DNA of 64,000 nucleotides, from the NCBI GenBank assembly GCA_963764205.1, contig CAVXRN010000006.1:868001-932000 (forward strand). The letters are read 5' to 3'. Position 1 is the stretch's first letter, and every line of letters begins with the position of its first letter. The position numbers and the translations under genes are program-made. This document shows, in pieces, positions 36,308-45,135 of the stretch. The notes beneath the pieces were generated by a model. The model was not told where the DNA came from. It worked only from the letters and a program-made list of their open reading frames with translations, and made no database searches. This DNA comes from Chersky-840 sp963764205. Lineage in GTDB: Bacteria; Actinomycetota; Acidimicrobiia; Acidimicrobiales; UBA8190.

Positions 36308-38338
36308 ATGTTCGATACCGGATCGGGTTGGGACCACGGTCTCGACGACGCTCAATTGGCCGCGGTCACCCACGGGGACGACCCGCTCGTGATCATGGCC
36401 GGGGCGGGCACCGGCAAGACGAGGACGCTCACGTCACGGGTGGCGTGGTTGCTCGAGCGCGGCGTCCCGGCCGAACGCATCTTGCTGTTGACGTTCACCC
36501 GGCGAGCGGCCGACGACATGCTGGCCCGGGCGGCCCGCCTGGCCGGGACGGCGCCGGGCACCCGGCTCCCCGGTGGCGGGACCTTCCACGCCGTGGCGCA
36601 TCGGTACGTTGCCGCCCACGCGGAGTCCCTCGGCCTCTCCGAAGCGTTCACGGTGCTCGATCCCGCCGACGTCGCCGACGTGATGGACCTGATGCGCGAG
36701 CAGTTCGGGTTGTCGGGCACCGACACTCGCATGCCCCGGTCGCGCACGCTCGTCGATGTCTACTCACGGTGCGTCAACACCCAGCGCCCACTCGGCGACG
36801 TGCTCGCCGTGGACTTCCCGTGGTGTGAGCCACACCGAGACGCCATCGCCGCACTGTTCCGCGCCTTCACCGAGCGCAAGCGGACGTCGTCGCTCGTAGA
36901 CTTCGACGACCTGCTCCTCTTTTGGCGCGGCCTGCTCGGCCACGACCAGCTGCACGAGCTCCTCGCGTCGGGATTCGACCACGTGCTCGTGGACGAGTAC
37001 CAGGACCTCAACAGCGTCCAGGTCGACATCGTCCGATCCCTGTGCCCCGACGGTCGGGGGTTGACCGTCGTGGGCGACGACGCCCAGGCCATCTACGGTT
37101 TCCGTGGCGCCGACGCGCAGCACCTGCGGGATCTCGCGGGCCTGTGGCCGACCACGACGGTCGTGCGCCTCGAGCGGAACTTCCGCTCACGCCAACCGAT
37201 CCTCGAGCTCGCCAACGTGGTGCGCCCGGCCGACAGCGCAGGGCGCTTGACCCTCTTCAGCGACCGCGCCGGAGGGCTACGACCAACGCTGATCCGCTGT
37301 CACGACGCTCCCACGGAATCCAGGGCGATCGCCGACGCCGTCCTCGAAGCCCACGGACGGGGTGTCGCCTTGCGCGACCAGGCGATCCTCGTCCGCGCCG
37401 CCCACCACAGCGACCTCGTCGAGATCGAGCTCTCGGTCCGCCGCATTCCGTTCCGCAAGTTCGGCGGGCTCCGCTTCCTCGAGGCCGCCCACGTCAAGGA
37501 CTTCATCGCCACCGCCCGCCTCCTCGACAACCCGTCCGACGAAATGGCGTGGTTCCGGCTGCTGCGACTCCACCATGGCATCGGCCCGTCGCGGGCCCGG
37601 GCGTTGGTTTCCGTGCTCCGCCCCGAGGCCGGCGACGTCCTGGCGCGCTGGCCCGAAGCGGTCGCCCACGCGCCGGCGGGGACGCGCACCGCTCTCGCCT
37701 CCACGCTCGACGGGTTGGGCGAGGCGCGCGCCCGGTCCGCGGCGGGCCCTCGAGCCGAAGCCGTGTTCGGCGTCCTCGCGCCGCTCATCACCGCCCGCTA
37801 CGGCGACGCGCCGGTCCGGCTCGGGGATCTCGACCGTCTCGTCGGCGCCGCCGCGACGGTCACCGATCTTCCCGGCTGGCTGGCCGAGCTCACGCTCGAT
37901 CCTCCCGCCTCGACCGGCGCCCTGGCGGGCCCACCCCATCTCGACGACGACTACGTGTCGGTCTCCACCATCCATTCAGCCAAGGGTCTCGAGTGGTCGA
38001 TCGTGCACATTCCCCACGTCATCGACGGAGCGTTCCCCTCGGACATGGCGCTCGGATCCCCGGCGGGCCTCGAAGAAGAACGCAGGCTCTTCTACGTCGC
38101 CGTCACCCGGGCACGCGACGAGCTCAACCTCTACACGCCGCTGCGCCTGCCCCACCACCGCCGGGGTCGCGACGACCGGCACGGCTTCGCTCCGGCGAGC
38201 CGGTTCCTCGACACCGCCGCGCTCGCCGCGCTGGACGTCCGCGAGCTTTCCTCTCGTCCACGCGCCGGCGTGCCCGGGTCTCCACTCGCTCCGGCCGCGA
38301 CGCCCGTGACCGTCGACCTGACCTCGCTCTGGCACTGA
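36308..38338 (+). CDS. UvrD/Rep-family superfamily 1 DNA helicase
   Basis: A 676-residue 3'-5' helicase. Visible motifs are the Q-motif region LDDAQLAAVTH, Walker A AGAGTGKTRT (31-40), Ia LLLTFTRRAADDM, Walker B VDEYQDLNSVQ, III VGDDAQAIYGFRGAD, IV LERNFRSRQPIL, V VSTIHSAKGLEW and VI RRLFYVAVTRARDEL. All are intact, so it should be active in repair or replication restart. It is somewhat shorter than UvrD1/PcrA and lacks the usual long C-terminal tail, so I leave the paralog name open. Confidence 0.93.
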   Translation: MFDTGSGWDHGLDDAQLAAVTHGDDPLVIMAGAGTGKTRTLTSRVAWLLERGVPAERILLLTFTRRAADDMLARAARLAGTAPGTRLPGGGTFHAVAHRYVAAHAESLGLSEAFTVLDPADVADVMDLMREQFGLSGTDTRMPRSRTLVDVYSRCVNTQRPLGDVLAVDFPWCEPHRDAIAALFRAFTERKRTSSLVDFDDLLLFWRGLLGHDQLHELLASGFDHVLVDEYQDLNSVQVDIVRSLCPDGRGLTVVGDDAQAIYGFRGADAQHLRDLAGLWPTTTVVRLERNFRSRQPILELANVVRPADSAGRLTLFSDRAGGLRPTLIRCHDAPTESRAIADAVLEAHGRGVALRDQAILVRAAHHSDLVEIELSVRRIPFRKFGGLRFLEAAHVKDFIATARLLDNPSDEMAWFRLLRLHHGIGPSRARALVSVLRPEAGDVLARWPEAVAHAPAGTRTALASTLDGLGEARARSAAGPRAEAVFGVLAPLITARYGDAPVRLGDLDRLVGAAATVTDLPGWLAELTLDPPASTGALAGPPHLDDDYVSVSTIHSAKGLEWSIVHIPHVIDGAFPSDMALGSPAGLEEERRLFYVAVTRARDELNLYTPLRLPHHRRGRDDRHGFAPASRFLDTAALAALDVRELSSRPRAGVPGSPLAPAATPVTVDLTSLWH

Positions 38339-38491
38339 GGCCGCCTTGATGAAGAGGCCGCCTTGATGAAGAGGCCGTGTCCATTGGAGAGGCCATGTCC
38401 ATCGGAGAGGCCATGTCCATCGGAGAGGCCATGTCCATCGGAGAGGCAGTGTCCATCGGAGAGGCCGTGTCGATTGAAGAGGCAGTATTGA
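38337..38491. repeat. 17-18 bp tandem repeat (about nine units) from the helicase stop to the GntR gene
   Basis: Units of GAGGCCGCCTTGATGAA (two) and then GAGGCCATGTCCATCGGA-type 18-mers (about seven) run from within the helicase TGA to the GntR start. The plus strand is open through the array (MSIGEA repeated), but this is a consequence of the in-frame 18-bp unit and not evidence for a gene. Confidence 0.92.
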
Positions 38492-38494
38492 TGT

Positions 38495-38869
38495 GTGGAG
38501 CTGGTGGACGTGGTGACGCTGGACCCCGAGTCACCGGTGCCCCCGTTCCAACAGGTGCGCGACCAGATCGCAGACGCCATCGAGACCGCGACGCTGGCGC
38601 CGGCCGTCCGGCTGCCCCCGGTGCGACAGCTGGCCGGTGATCTCGGTCTGGCCGTGAACACGGTGGCCCGCTCGTACCGCGAGTTGGAGCTCGCCGGCCT
38701 GGTGGAGACCCGGGGCCGACACGGGACGTTCGTCGCCACCGGCCCGTCACCGGAGCGCAAGGCGGCGGCCCGTGAGGCAGCGACGTTCGCCCGCCGCATG
38801 CGGGCGTTGGGGATCGGTGAGGAGGAGTCCGTCGCGATCGTGCGTCGGGAGATCGGGCGTCTGGGCTGA
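38495..38869 (+). CDS. GntR-family (YtrA-like) transcriptional regulator
   Basis: A 124-residue regulator consisting mainly of a winged-helix domain: PVPPFQQVRDQIADAIETATLAPAVRLPPVRQLAGDLGLAVNTVARSYRELELAGLVETRGRHGTFV. The short C-terminal helix (EAATFARRMRALGIGEEESVAIVRREI) replaces a ligand-binding domain and is typical of the YtrA subfamily, which often controls ABC transporters. No neighbouring transporter exists, so the target is not evident. GTG start lies directly after the repeat array, so the array occupies the promoter region. Confidence 0.88.
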   Translation: MELVDVVTLDPESPVPPFQQVRDQIADAIETATLAPAVRLPPVRQLAGDLGLAVNTVARSYRELELAGLVETRGRHGTFVATGPSPERKAAAREAATFARRMRALGIGEEESVAIVRREIGRLG

Positions 38870-38877
38870 GAAGGGCC

Positions 38878-38911
38878 CAGACCTCACTCCGTCCCAGACC
38901 TCACTCCGTCA
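38878..38911. repeat. 17-bp direct repeat x2 ending at the DsbA-like gene stop
   Basis: Two copies of CAGACCTCACTCCGTC(C/A) fill the 39-bp gap between convergent genes. The second copy ends exactly with the TCA that is the stop codon of the minus-strand gene. Confidence 0.85.
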
Positions 38912-39625
38912 CAGCGCGCAGCTGTCGCCGTCGCATGCAGCGTCGTGCCCCACGGCACCTGCGGGCACGACCACCTCGAGTGGGTGCGCCTTCGCCCAGG
39001 CTCGCCGCAGGACGTCCAGGATCGTGTCGGGGTCCTGGGCGCCGGGCACACCGAACCTCCCGTCGATCACGAAGAACGGGACACCGGTGACGCCGAGCTC
39101 GGCGGCCTCGCGCTCGTCGGCGCGGACCTCGTTTCCGTAGCGGTCCCCGGCCAGGATCTCCGCGCACGCGCCGGCATCGAGCCCGACCTCGGCCGCCAGC
39201 CGCACCAGGGTCTCGGGCTCACCGATGGCGGCACCCTCGGTGAAGTAGGCCACCAGCAAGCGTTCCTTGAGCGCGTCCTGCACGCCGGGGCCCATCGACC
39301 GGGCGTAGTGGAGCAAGCGGTGGGCGTCGAACGTGTTGCCGGCTTGGGCCCGCTCGAAGTGGAAGTCGAGCCCTTCGGCCGCTGCGGCCGCCGTCAGACG
39401 CGCGTTCGCCTCGTCTGCCTGCTCGCGCGTCATCCCGTACTTCTTGGCCAAATGGTCGGCTTGATCCCCCTCCCGCCGTCGCGGTGCGTTGGGGTCCAGC
39501 TCGAACGCCCGCCACACGACGTCGATCTCATCCGAGTGCTCGAACCGTCCGACGGCGGTTTCGAACCGGCGCTTTCCGATGGCGCACCACGGGCACACCA
39601 CATCCGAGAAGATCTCTACTCTCAC
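38909..39625 (-). CDS. DsbA-family protein (FrnE-like thioredoxin-fold oxidoreductase)
   Basis: A 238-residue cytoplasmic protein. The active site CPWC occurs at the start in VEIFSDVVCPWCAIGKRRFE, followed by the long helical insertion (AKKYGMTREQADEANARLTAAA), the FDAHRLLHYA motif and the cis-Pro region GVTGVPFFVIDGRFGVPGAQ. This order fits FrnE/2-hydroxychromene-isomerase-like proteins, which act in redox stress or on polyketide/aromatic substrates. There is no signal peptide. GTG at 39625 is chosen as the codon just before the first beta-strand. Confidence 0.87.
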   Translation of the reverse strand: MRVEIFSDVVCPWCAIGKRRFETAVGRFEHSDEIDVVWRAFELDPNAPRRREGDQADHLAKKYGMTREQADEANARLTAAAAAEGLDFHFERAQAGNTFDAHRLLHYARSMGPGVQDALKERLLVAYFTEGAAIGEPETLVRLAAEVGLDAGACAEILAGDRYGNEVRADEREAAELGVTGVPFFVIDGRFGVPGAQDPDTILDVLRRAWAKAHPLEVVVPAGAVGHDAACDGDSCAL

Positions 39626-39887
39626 GTCCGAGGAAACTCGGCACACGACGGGATTATTCCGGTCGCCCCGCGTACGTCCCTGCGTCCGTGCTCCTGTGCA
39701 CGGGGACCGGCCCCGCCCGGGACCTCGCCCCCGGCGGCCCCGGAGGGGGCTGAGCGTGTTGGAGCCGGGCGGTGCGTATACCATCTGACCTGGACGTCGC
39801 CATCAGGCGGTCGGCGCGTCCCCGGGTCGATGTGTCGCTGTCGGTTCGGCAGGGTGGGGTGGGGGTCGAAGTCCATGTCTACGTACG
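39626..39887. other. Non-coding divergent spacer
   Basis: This 262-bp gap lies between the divergent DsbA-like and NHL-propeller genes. It contains a TATACC (39777-39782) that could be a -10 and several GC-rich inverted repeats. I recognise no riboswitch consensus and no gene. Confidence 0.5.
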
Positions 39888-41630
39888 TTGGTGGCGAGAC
39901 CGTGTCGATGCTCCTCTCTTCTCATTGCTCTGAGCGCGCGGTCGGGTGCGCACCGTGACATTCAATCGCAGAGCGCACCGTTCGGAACGTTCGCAACGAT
40001 CGCAACACGGACCGCAAGCCGTGACGGCGGGCAGGCCCGAGCCCGGGCCCGCGATCGGGCTCCGGGGCGGTTCGGGCGACGGGCACAGGGGGCGGCGGTC
40101 GCCGTGGCGTGCTCGGTCGTGGCCGGCGCTTCGCTCCTCGCCGTCGCCCCGAGCGCGGAGGCCGCCACCGCAGGCCGAGGAGTGGTCACCACGATCGTCG
40201 GCGGCGGGGCCACCGTCAGCATCGCGAACGGGACCCCGACGTTGGCGGCCTCACTGGGGTCGCCGTTGTCGGCCGTCTTCGACGCTCAGGGCAACGTCGT
40301 CTTCGCCGACCAGGACAACAACGTCGTCCGTGTGGCAGCGGAGTCCACTGGCACCTTCTACGGCCACGCCATGACCGCCGGCCACCTCTACACCATCGTG
40401 GGCAACGGTGTCGCGGGCGACATCGGGGACGGGAGCTCCGCGCCGCTCACCTCTGCCGAGCTCTCGGGCCCCAGCTCCGTCGCCATCGACGCCCAGGGCG
40501 ACATGGCCATCACCGACACCGATGACGACGCCGTACGTTTCGTGCCCGCTGTCGGCGGCCTCCGCTTCGGCCAGGAGATGACGGCGGGCGAGATCTTCAC
40601 CGCCGTCGGCGGTGGGCAGGAGGGCAACATCACCCCGGGTGGAGCGGCCTCCTCGGCCGGGCTCACCTCGCCCGACGGCGTCGCCTTCGACGCGGCAGGG
40701 GATCTGATCATCGCCGACACCGGCAACGACCTCATCCGCTTCGTCCCGGCGGTGGCCCGCACGGTCTTCGGCATGGCGGTGCAGCCGGGCCACATCTACA
40801 CGATCGCCGGCAACATGAACTACGGCTACTCGGGCAACGGAGGACTGGGGACCTCGGCCGAGCTCCAGCTCGACTCCTTCAACGGCGTGGCCGTGGACTC
40901 CAAGGGAGACGTCGTGTTCTCCGACGTCGACAACCAGGTCGTCCGCCTCGTGGCCGCAGCCACCGGTACCGCGTTCGGCCACTCCGTGATCGCCGGGCAC
41001 ATCTACACCATCGCGGGGACCGGGACCGAGGGGTTCAAAGGCGAGAAGAAGCCCGCCACCAAGGCCTGGCTGGACACACCCCAGGGGGTGGCCATCGACG
41101 CGGCGGGCAACCTCTTCATCAGCGACTCGGTCAACAACCTGATCCGTCTCGTGCCTTACGCCAAGGGGAAGTACGACGGCATGGCGGTCAAGGCGGGCGA
41201 CATCTACACGATCGCCGGCAGCGCCACGGCCGGGCCGTTCAACGATCCGGCCGGCCTCAGCGTGGCGCCCAACGGCGACCTGCTCGTAGCCGACAACGGC
41301 GACAACGTCATCCGTGAGATCGCCGGCACGCCGCAGGGCCCGCCCACGGTGACCGCCATCAAGCCGACGTCGGGCCCGACGTCGGGCGATCGCAAGGTGA
41401 CCATCAAAGGGTCCAACCTGTCGGGCACGACGGCGGTGATCTTCGGCTCACGACCCGCCACGAGCTTCACCGTGCGGTCGGCCACGAAGATCATCGCCTA
41501 CTCACCCATCGGGACGCTCGGGGCGGTGGCCATCAAGGTGTACTCACCGGCAGGAGTGAGTGGGGCCAGCTCGATCGACACCTACACGTACCAGGTCGCG
41601 GCGACCACGAAACACAAGCGTCGCCGCTGA
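39888..41630 (+). CDS. Secreted NHL-repeat beta-propeller protein with IPT/TIG domain
   Basis: A signal peptide is visible as RRAQGAAVAVACSVVAGASLLAVAPSAEA, followed by about five NHL-type blades that each repeat the pattern GVAFDAAGDLIIADTGNDLIRFVPA...G.IYTIAG. A C-terminal IPT/TIG immunoglobulin-like domain follows (PPTVTAIKPTSGPTSGDRKVTIKGSNLSG), ending in a basic KHKRRR tail. The start is uncertain: TTG 39888 and GTG 39891 both leave about 65 atypical residues before the signal peptide. It is probably an extracellular binding or adhesion protein; no catalytic motif is seen. Confidence 0.8.
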   Translation: MVARPCRCSSLLIALSARSGAHRDIQSQSAPFGTFATIATRTASRDGGQARARARDRAPGRFGRRAQGAAVAVACSVVAGASLLAVAPSAEAATAGRGVVTTIVGGGATVSIANGTPTLAASLGSPLSAVFDAQGNVVFADQDNNVVRVAAESTGTFYGHAMTAGHLYTIVGNGVAGDIGDGSSAPLTSAELSGPSSVAIDAQGDMAITDTDDDAVRFVPAVGGLRFGQEMTAGEIFTAVGGGQEGNITPGGAASSAGLTSPDGVAFDAAGDLIIADTGNDLIRFVPAVARTVFGMAVQPGHIYTIAGNMNYGYSGNGGLGTSAELQLDSFNGVAVDSKGDVVFSDVDNQVVRLVAAATGTAFGHSVIAGHIYTIAGTGTEGFKGEKKPATKAWLDTPQGVAIDAAGNLFISDSVNNLIRLVPYAKGKYDGMAVKAGDIYTIAGSATAGPFNDPAGLSVAPNGDLLVADNGDNVIREIAGTPQGPPTVTAIKPTSGPTSGDRKVTIKGSNLSGTTAVIFGSRPATSFTVRSATKIIAYSPIGTLGAVAIKVYSPAGVSGASSIDTYTYQVAATTKHKRRR

Positions 41631-41649
41631 GCCCGACGCGACCGCGTCG

Positions 41650-41670
41650 GCCCGGCTCACCGTGCCGGGC
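41650..41670. terminator. Bidirectional hairpin between convergent NHL and GH4 genes
   Basis: GCCCGGC (41650-41656) pairs perfectly with GCCGGGC (41664-41670) around TCACCGT. It lies in the 39-bp gap between two convergent stops. There is no U-tract, so activity is uncertain. Confidence 0.5.
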
Positions 41671-43052
41671 TAGCGCTGCCGGGCGAACTGAGGCAACCAG
41701 GGCGCGGTGGCGGCGAGGAGCTCGTCGGTCATGGACACCACGTGCTCGTAGGGAAGCGCCCCGGCCATGGGATCGGCCAGCATCGCCTCGAGCGCGGTGG
41801 TCCGATCGCCCGACACAGCGGCCTCCACCGTGAGCTCCTGGGCGCTCACCACCCGGCGGAGGTGCTCTCCCAGGAATGACGGCACCGTGGCGCGGTCGCG
41901 GGGCGTCACGCCGTCGTCGCCCGCCCTCACCATGCACTCGACGACGACGTCGGCAGGCAGGTTCTCGACCTGGCCCGTGTTCGGGACGTTGCCGGGGAGC
42001 TGGTGTTCCTCGCCCGTGACCAACCCCTCCAGGAGCGGTGCGACGAACTCGCCCGACGCCCACCGGGGGATCTTCTCCGCCACCAGGAGCTCGGCCATCT
42101 CGGCGTCGTCGTCGGCCTTGTCGGACTGGTGGCCGTGCATGCCGTAGTGGTGCACGCCCCAGTCCCGTCCGTAGTCCGACGCTGCGGTCACGAACCCGGA
42201 GAAGAATTCGACCACGTGCGTGTCGGACGACCCGGGCAGGACCCCGAACCGCTCGAACAGCTCGAACTTCACCTTGTTGTTGGCCAGGATGTCGGCCTTG
42301 GACCACCCGTGCTCGGGGTCGGTCATCTTGTAGTGCATCGGGCCCGGCGGCTCCATCCACAGCGGTCCCGAGAGGTCCACGTCGCCCGCCAGCGCACCGC
42401 GCAGCATCTCGAACCCGTCGCCGTCGCCGATCCGCAGCGACGTCACCAGCGGAAGGTGGTTCACGCCGGCCACCACGGGGTCCACCGACGTGAAGTCGGC
42501 GTCGAACAGCAGGCTCAGGACGAACTTGAGCCCGACGATCTCGGCGCACAGGCCGATGGTGTTGATCGAGGTCTCGCGCGTCACCGCCCGGCACAGTGCC
42601 GTGAGCGGGTTGCTCACGTTGACGAGCAGCGCGTCGGGGCAGCACCGCTCCATGGTCCGCGCCACGTCGAGGATCACGGGCACGCTGCGCAACGCCCGGG
42701 AGATCCCGCCGGGACCGACACTGTCGCCGACGGTCTGGCGCACCCCGTAGCGAGCCGGGATCTCGATGTCGTGCCGCATGCTCCCGAACCCGCCGACCGA
42801 GAACGTGGCGATGACGTACTCGGCGCCGCTCAGGGCGTCGTCGATGTCGGTGGTGGTCCGCGCCGACAGGGCGATGCCGCGGCGCTCGGCCACATGGTCC
42901 ACGACCTTGCGCGCGGGCGGGAGCGACTCGGCGTCGAGGTCGTAGAGGACCACCTCGGCATCGGCCAACGCGGGCGAGTTGGCGAAGTCGACGGCCAACT
43001 TCGGGGTCCAGTGCGTACTTCCTCCGCCGACGAACGTGATCCTGGCGCCCAT
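41670..43052 (-). CDS. Glycoside hydrolase family 4 (NAD- and metal-dependent), copy 1
   Basis: A 460-residue GH4 enzyme. The NAD fold is ITFVGGGSTHWTPKLAVDF; the signature positions are SVGGFGSMRHDIEIPARYGVRQTVGDSVGPGGISRALR, VSNPLTALCRAV (Asn), IGLCAEIVG (metal Cys) and AGVNHLPLV (metal His). GH4 enzymes act by an oxidation-elimination mechanism and include alpha-glucosidases, alpha-galactosidases and alpha-glucuronidases; the subfamily cannot be set by eye. It is divergent from nagB, with which it may share control. A second, distinct GH4 gene lies at 59084. Confidence 0.92.
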   Translation of the reverse strand: MGARITFVGGGSTHWTPKLAVDFANSPALADAEVVLYDLDAESLPPARKVVDHVAERRGIALSARTTTDIDDALSGAEYVIATFSVGGFGSMRHDIEIPARYGVRQTVGDSVGPGGISRALRSVPVILDVARTMERCCPDALLVNVSNPLTALCRAVTRETSINTIGLCAEIVGLKFVLSLLFDADFTSVDPVVAGVNHLPLVTSLRIGDGDGFEMLRGALAGDVDLSGPLWMEPPGPMHYKMTDPEHGWSKADILANNKVKFELFERFGVLPGSSDTHVVEFFSGFVTAASDYGRDWGVHHYGMHGHQSDKADDDAEMAELLVAEKIPRWASGEFVAPLLEGLVTGEEHQLPGNVPNTGQVENLPADVVVECMVRAGDDGVTPRDRATVPSFLGEHLRRVVSAQELTVEAAVSGDRTTALEAMLADPMAGALPYEHVVSMTDELLAATAPWLPQFARQR

Positions 43053-43161
43053 CGCGGCGACGTTACCCGCGCCCGCCCGCCGCTGCCCTGTGAACCCACC
43101 GGGGCCGGTGCGGGCCGACTGGGCCGGTGCTGGCCGGGGAAGCTCCCCTACAGTGCGACCC

Positions 43162-43953
43162 ATGTCCGATCAACGCGTGTCCGAAGCTCCGGAGTCCCGG
43201 ACGGTCGACCAGATGGTCGTGGCGGTCCATCGCGACCCGAGCACCCTGGCCCGGTCGGCGGCGGACCTCGCCGCGACCGCGCTCCGCCTCGCCGTGGACG
43301 CCAACGGCACCGCCCACGCCATGTTCGCAACGGGGAATTCGCAGCTGGACTTCGTCGACGCACTGGTGACGTCGACGCCCGACGTCCCGTGGAGCGACAT
43401 CGTCGTGTTCCACATGGACGAGTACGTGGGCGTCGGCCCCGACCACCCGGCCGGCTTCCAGCGGTGGATCCGTGAGCGCATCAGCGATCGCGTCCACCCC
43501 CGGGCGGCGCACTACATCGACGGGCTGGCCGACCCCGAAGCGGAGTGCCGGCGCTACGCCGATCTGCTGGCAGAGAACCCGCTCGACCTCTGTTGCCTCG
43601 GCATCGGCGAGAACGGACACCTCGCGTTCAACGACCCGCCGGTCGCCGACTTCGATGACCGCCTCGACATGAAGGTCGTCGAGCTCGATCGGCAGTGCCG
43701 GCTCCAACAGGTCCACGAGGGCCACTTCGCCGACCTCGAGGCGGTGCCGAGCCTGGCGCTGACCGCGACGATCCCCGCCCTCCTCCGCGCCCGGACCGTG
43801 CTGGCCGTCGTGCCCGAGGTCCGCAAAGCCGAGCCCGTACGCGCCGCGCTCACGGGCCCGGTGTCGACGGCGTGTCCGGCCTCGGTGCTCCGCACCCGTG
43901 CCAACGTCACGCTGTTGCTCGATCCCGGCTCCGCGTCACTCCTGCCGTGGTGA
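43162..43953 (+). CDS. Glucosamine-6-phosphate deaminase-like (NagB family)
   Basis: A 263-residue sugar-phosphate isomerase-fold protein. It has FATGNSQLDFVDAL at the phosphate site, FHMDEYVGVGPDHPAGF (general-base Asp) and LGIGENGHLAFNDPP (catalytic His), and ends TACPASVLRTRANVTLLLDP. These fit NagB rather than 6-phosphogluconolactonase. The product would be fructose-6-phosphate from an amino sugar phosphate. It is divergent from GH4 copy 1, and the next gene, an extracellular propeller lipoprotein, starts five bases after its stop, suggesting an amino-sugar glycoside pathway. Confidence 0.82.
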   Translation: MSDQRVSEAPESRTVDQMVVAVHRDPSTLARSAADLAATALRLAVDANGTAHAMFATGNSQLDFVDALVTSTPDVPWSDIVVFHMDEYVGVGPDHPAGFQRWIRERISDRVHPRAAHYIDGLADPEAECRRYADLLAENPLDLCCLGIGENGHLAFNDPPVADFDDRLDMKVVELDRQCRLQQVHEGHFADLEAVPSLALTATIPALLRARTVLAVVPEVRKAEPVRAALTGPVSTACPASVLRTRANVTLLLDPGSASLLPW

Positions 43954-43957
43954 TCGC

Positions 43958-45083
43958 GTGCGGCCCCGTCGCGCACGCACGTTCGTCGCGGTGCTGGCGA
44001 CCCTCGCCGGAACACTGACCGGCTGCGCCACCGCCGCTCACACCGCCGCCCACACCGCCACTCACACGGCCGCTCACACCGCCGCTGTCGGCGCCGACCA
44101 TGAGTGTGTCGTCGGCGCCGGGGACCCCCGCGTCGCCTGGGCGCAGCTGCACAACCCGATCGTGAGCGAACCGACGGCGGGCGTGAAGGACCAGGCCCTC
44201 GTGTGGGCCGACGGCCGATGGCACATGGTGTTCAGCTACGTCACGAACGACGTCCCCACGCCGGGCGACGAACGCTGGAACATCGCCACGGCCACGAGCC
44301 CCGACCTCACCCGGTGGTCGGCGCCGACCCCCTGGCCGGTCCAACCCGGTGTGAGTGGTGTCGCCTCACCCGACGTCGTCGTGAGCCCGTCGGGGACCTT
44401 CGTCGCCACGTACGACTCCAACCCCGACGTCGCCGGCGGTCCGCAGTCGAAGCTCTTCTACCGCACGTCGAGCAACCTCGAGACGTGGTCCGCACCCCAG
44501 CCACTGGCGCCGGGCCTGCACCGCGCCCCGGGCGACCGCATGATCGACGCCGCGCTCGGCGTGGACCGGCCACGGCCTCATCCTCGGCTACAAGTTCGGC
44601 ACGACCGCGGGCTCGTCGACCCAGCACTTCGAGATCGCGTGGTCACCGACCGGCTCGCTCGACGGTCCGTGGACCTTCATCGGCCGCCCCGACATCGTCG
44701 TCCACGGCGACACCGTCGAGAACTACGAGTTCGTCGCCGTGGCCGGCCGCTGGCGCCTCGTGGCGACGTCGAACACGTTCGACCAGCCCTGGATGTTCGA
44801 CCTGTCGGGCGACCCCGCCCACCCGTCGTCGTGGCTCCACTGGACCGGGGCGAGGATGCTCGTCCTCCCCGGCCAGGCGTGGGACTCGGGACCGGGCCTG
44901 TCGAGCGTCGACTTCGAACACGCCAACTCCGTCTTCCTGTGCGACGCCCGCAGCGCGTCGACCGGCTACTACTACGCCACGTATGCCGGCAGCGACGAGC
45001 TCACCCGCTTCGGGGGATGGGGTCACGCCGAGATCGGGATCGCCCGCAGCACCGACCTCGTCCACTGGCACGTCCCGGGCTGA
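43958..45083 (+). CDS. Lipoprotein with GH43-like five-bladed propeller (frameshifted as read)
   Basis: GTG start gives MRPRRARTFVAVLATLAGTLTGC, a signal peptide with lipobox LTGC, then a low-complexity AHTA linker and a domain with DQALVWADGRWHMVFSYVT, TSPDLTRWSAP and SSNLETWSAP repeats, characteristic of GH43/GH117-like beta-propellers. From about 44559 it continues one frame off (WTGHGLILGYKFGTTAGSSTQH to GHAEIGIARSTDLVHWHVPG). Removing one G of CTCGGCG (44555-44561) restores one protein of about 374 residues. It is likely an extracellular, membrane-tethered glycan-binding or -cleaving protein. Confidence 0.8.
44035..44092 (+). repeat. 12-bp in-frame tandem repeat in the lipoprotein linker
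   Basis: About five imperfect units of GCTCACACCGCC encode an (A/T)HTA linker directly after the lipidated Cys, presumably a flexible spacer. Confidence 0.8.
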
Positions 45084-45128
45084 CACATCCCGGGCTGACA
45101 CGTCCACGGCTGACACGTCCACCGACGG
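45069..45128. repeat. 15-bp tandem repeat x4 containing the lipoprotein stop
   Basis: Units CACGTCCCGGGCTGA, CACATCCCGGGCTGA and CACGTCCACGGCTGA follow one another, then a degenerate fourth. The first is the last four codons plus TGA of the lipoprotein gene. With a 15-bp period the following TGAs stay in the same frame. Confidence 0.92.
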
Positions 45129-45135
45129 TCCACCC

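Noticed and set aside
38377..38640. Open frame with repeated MSIGEA through the 18-bp array
   Set aside because: The frame is open only because the repeat unit is a multiple of three; after the array it runs out of frame through the GntR gene.
39626..39887. Possible c-di-AMP or c-di-GMP riboswitch upstream of the NHL protein gene
   Set aside because: GC-rich inverted repeats are present, but none of the conserved riboswitch core sequences that I know could be matched.
43590..43650. NagB-like protein as catalytically dead because of ENGH in place of NDGH
   Set aside because: ENGH-type motifs occur in recognised NagB proteins as far as I recall, so the change alone is not evidence of lost activity.
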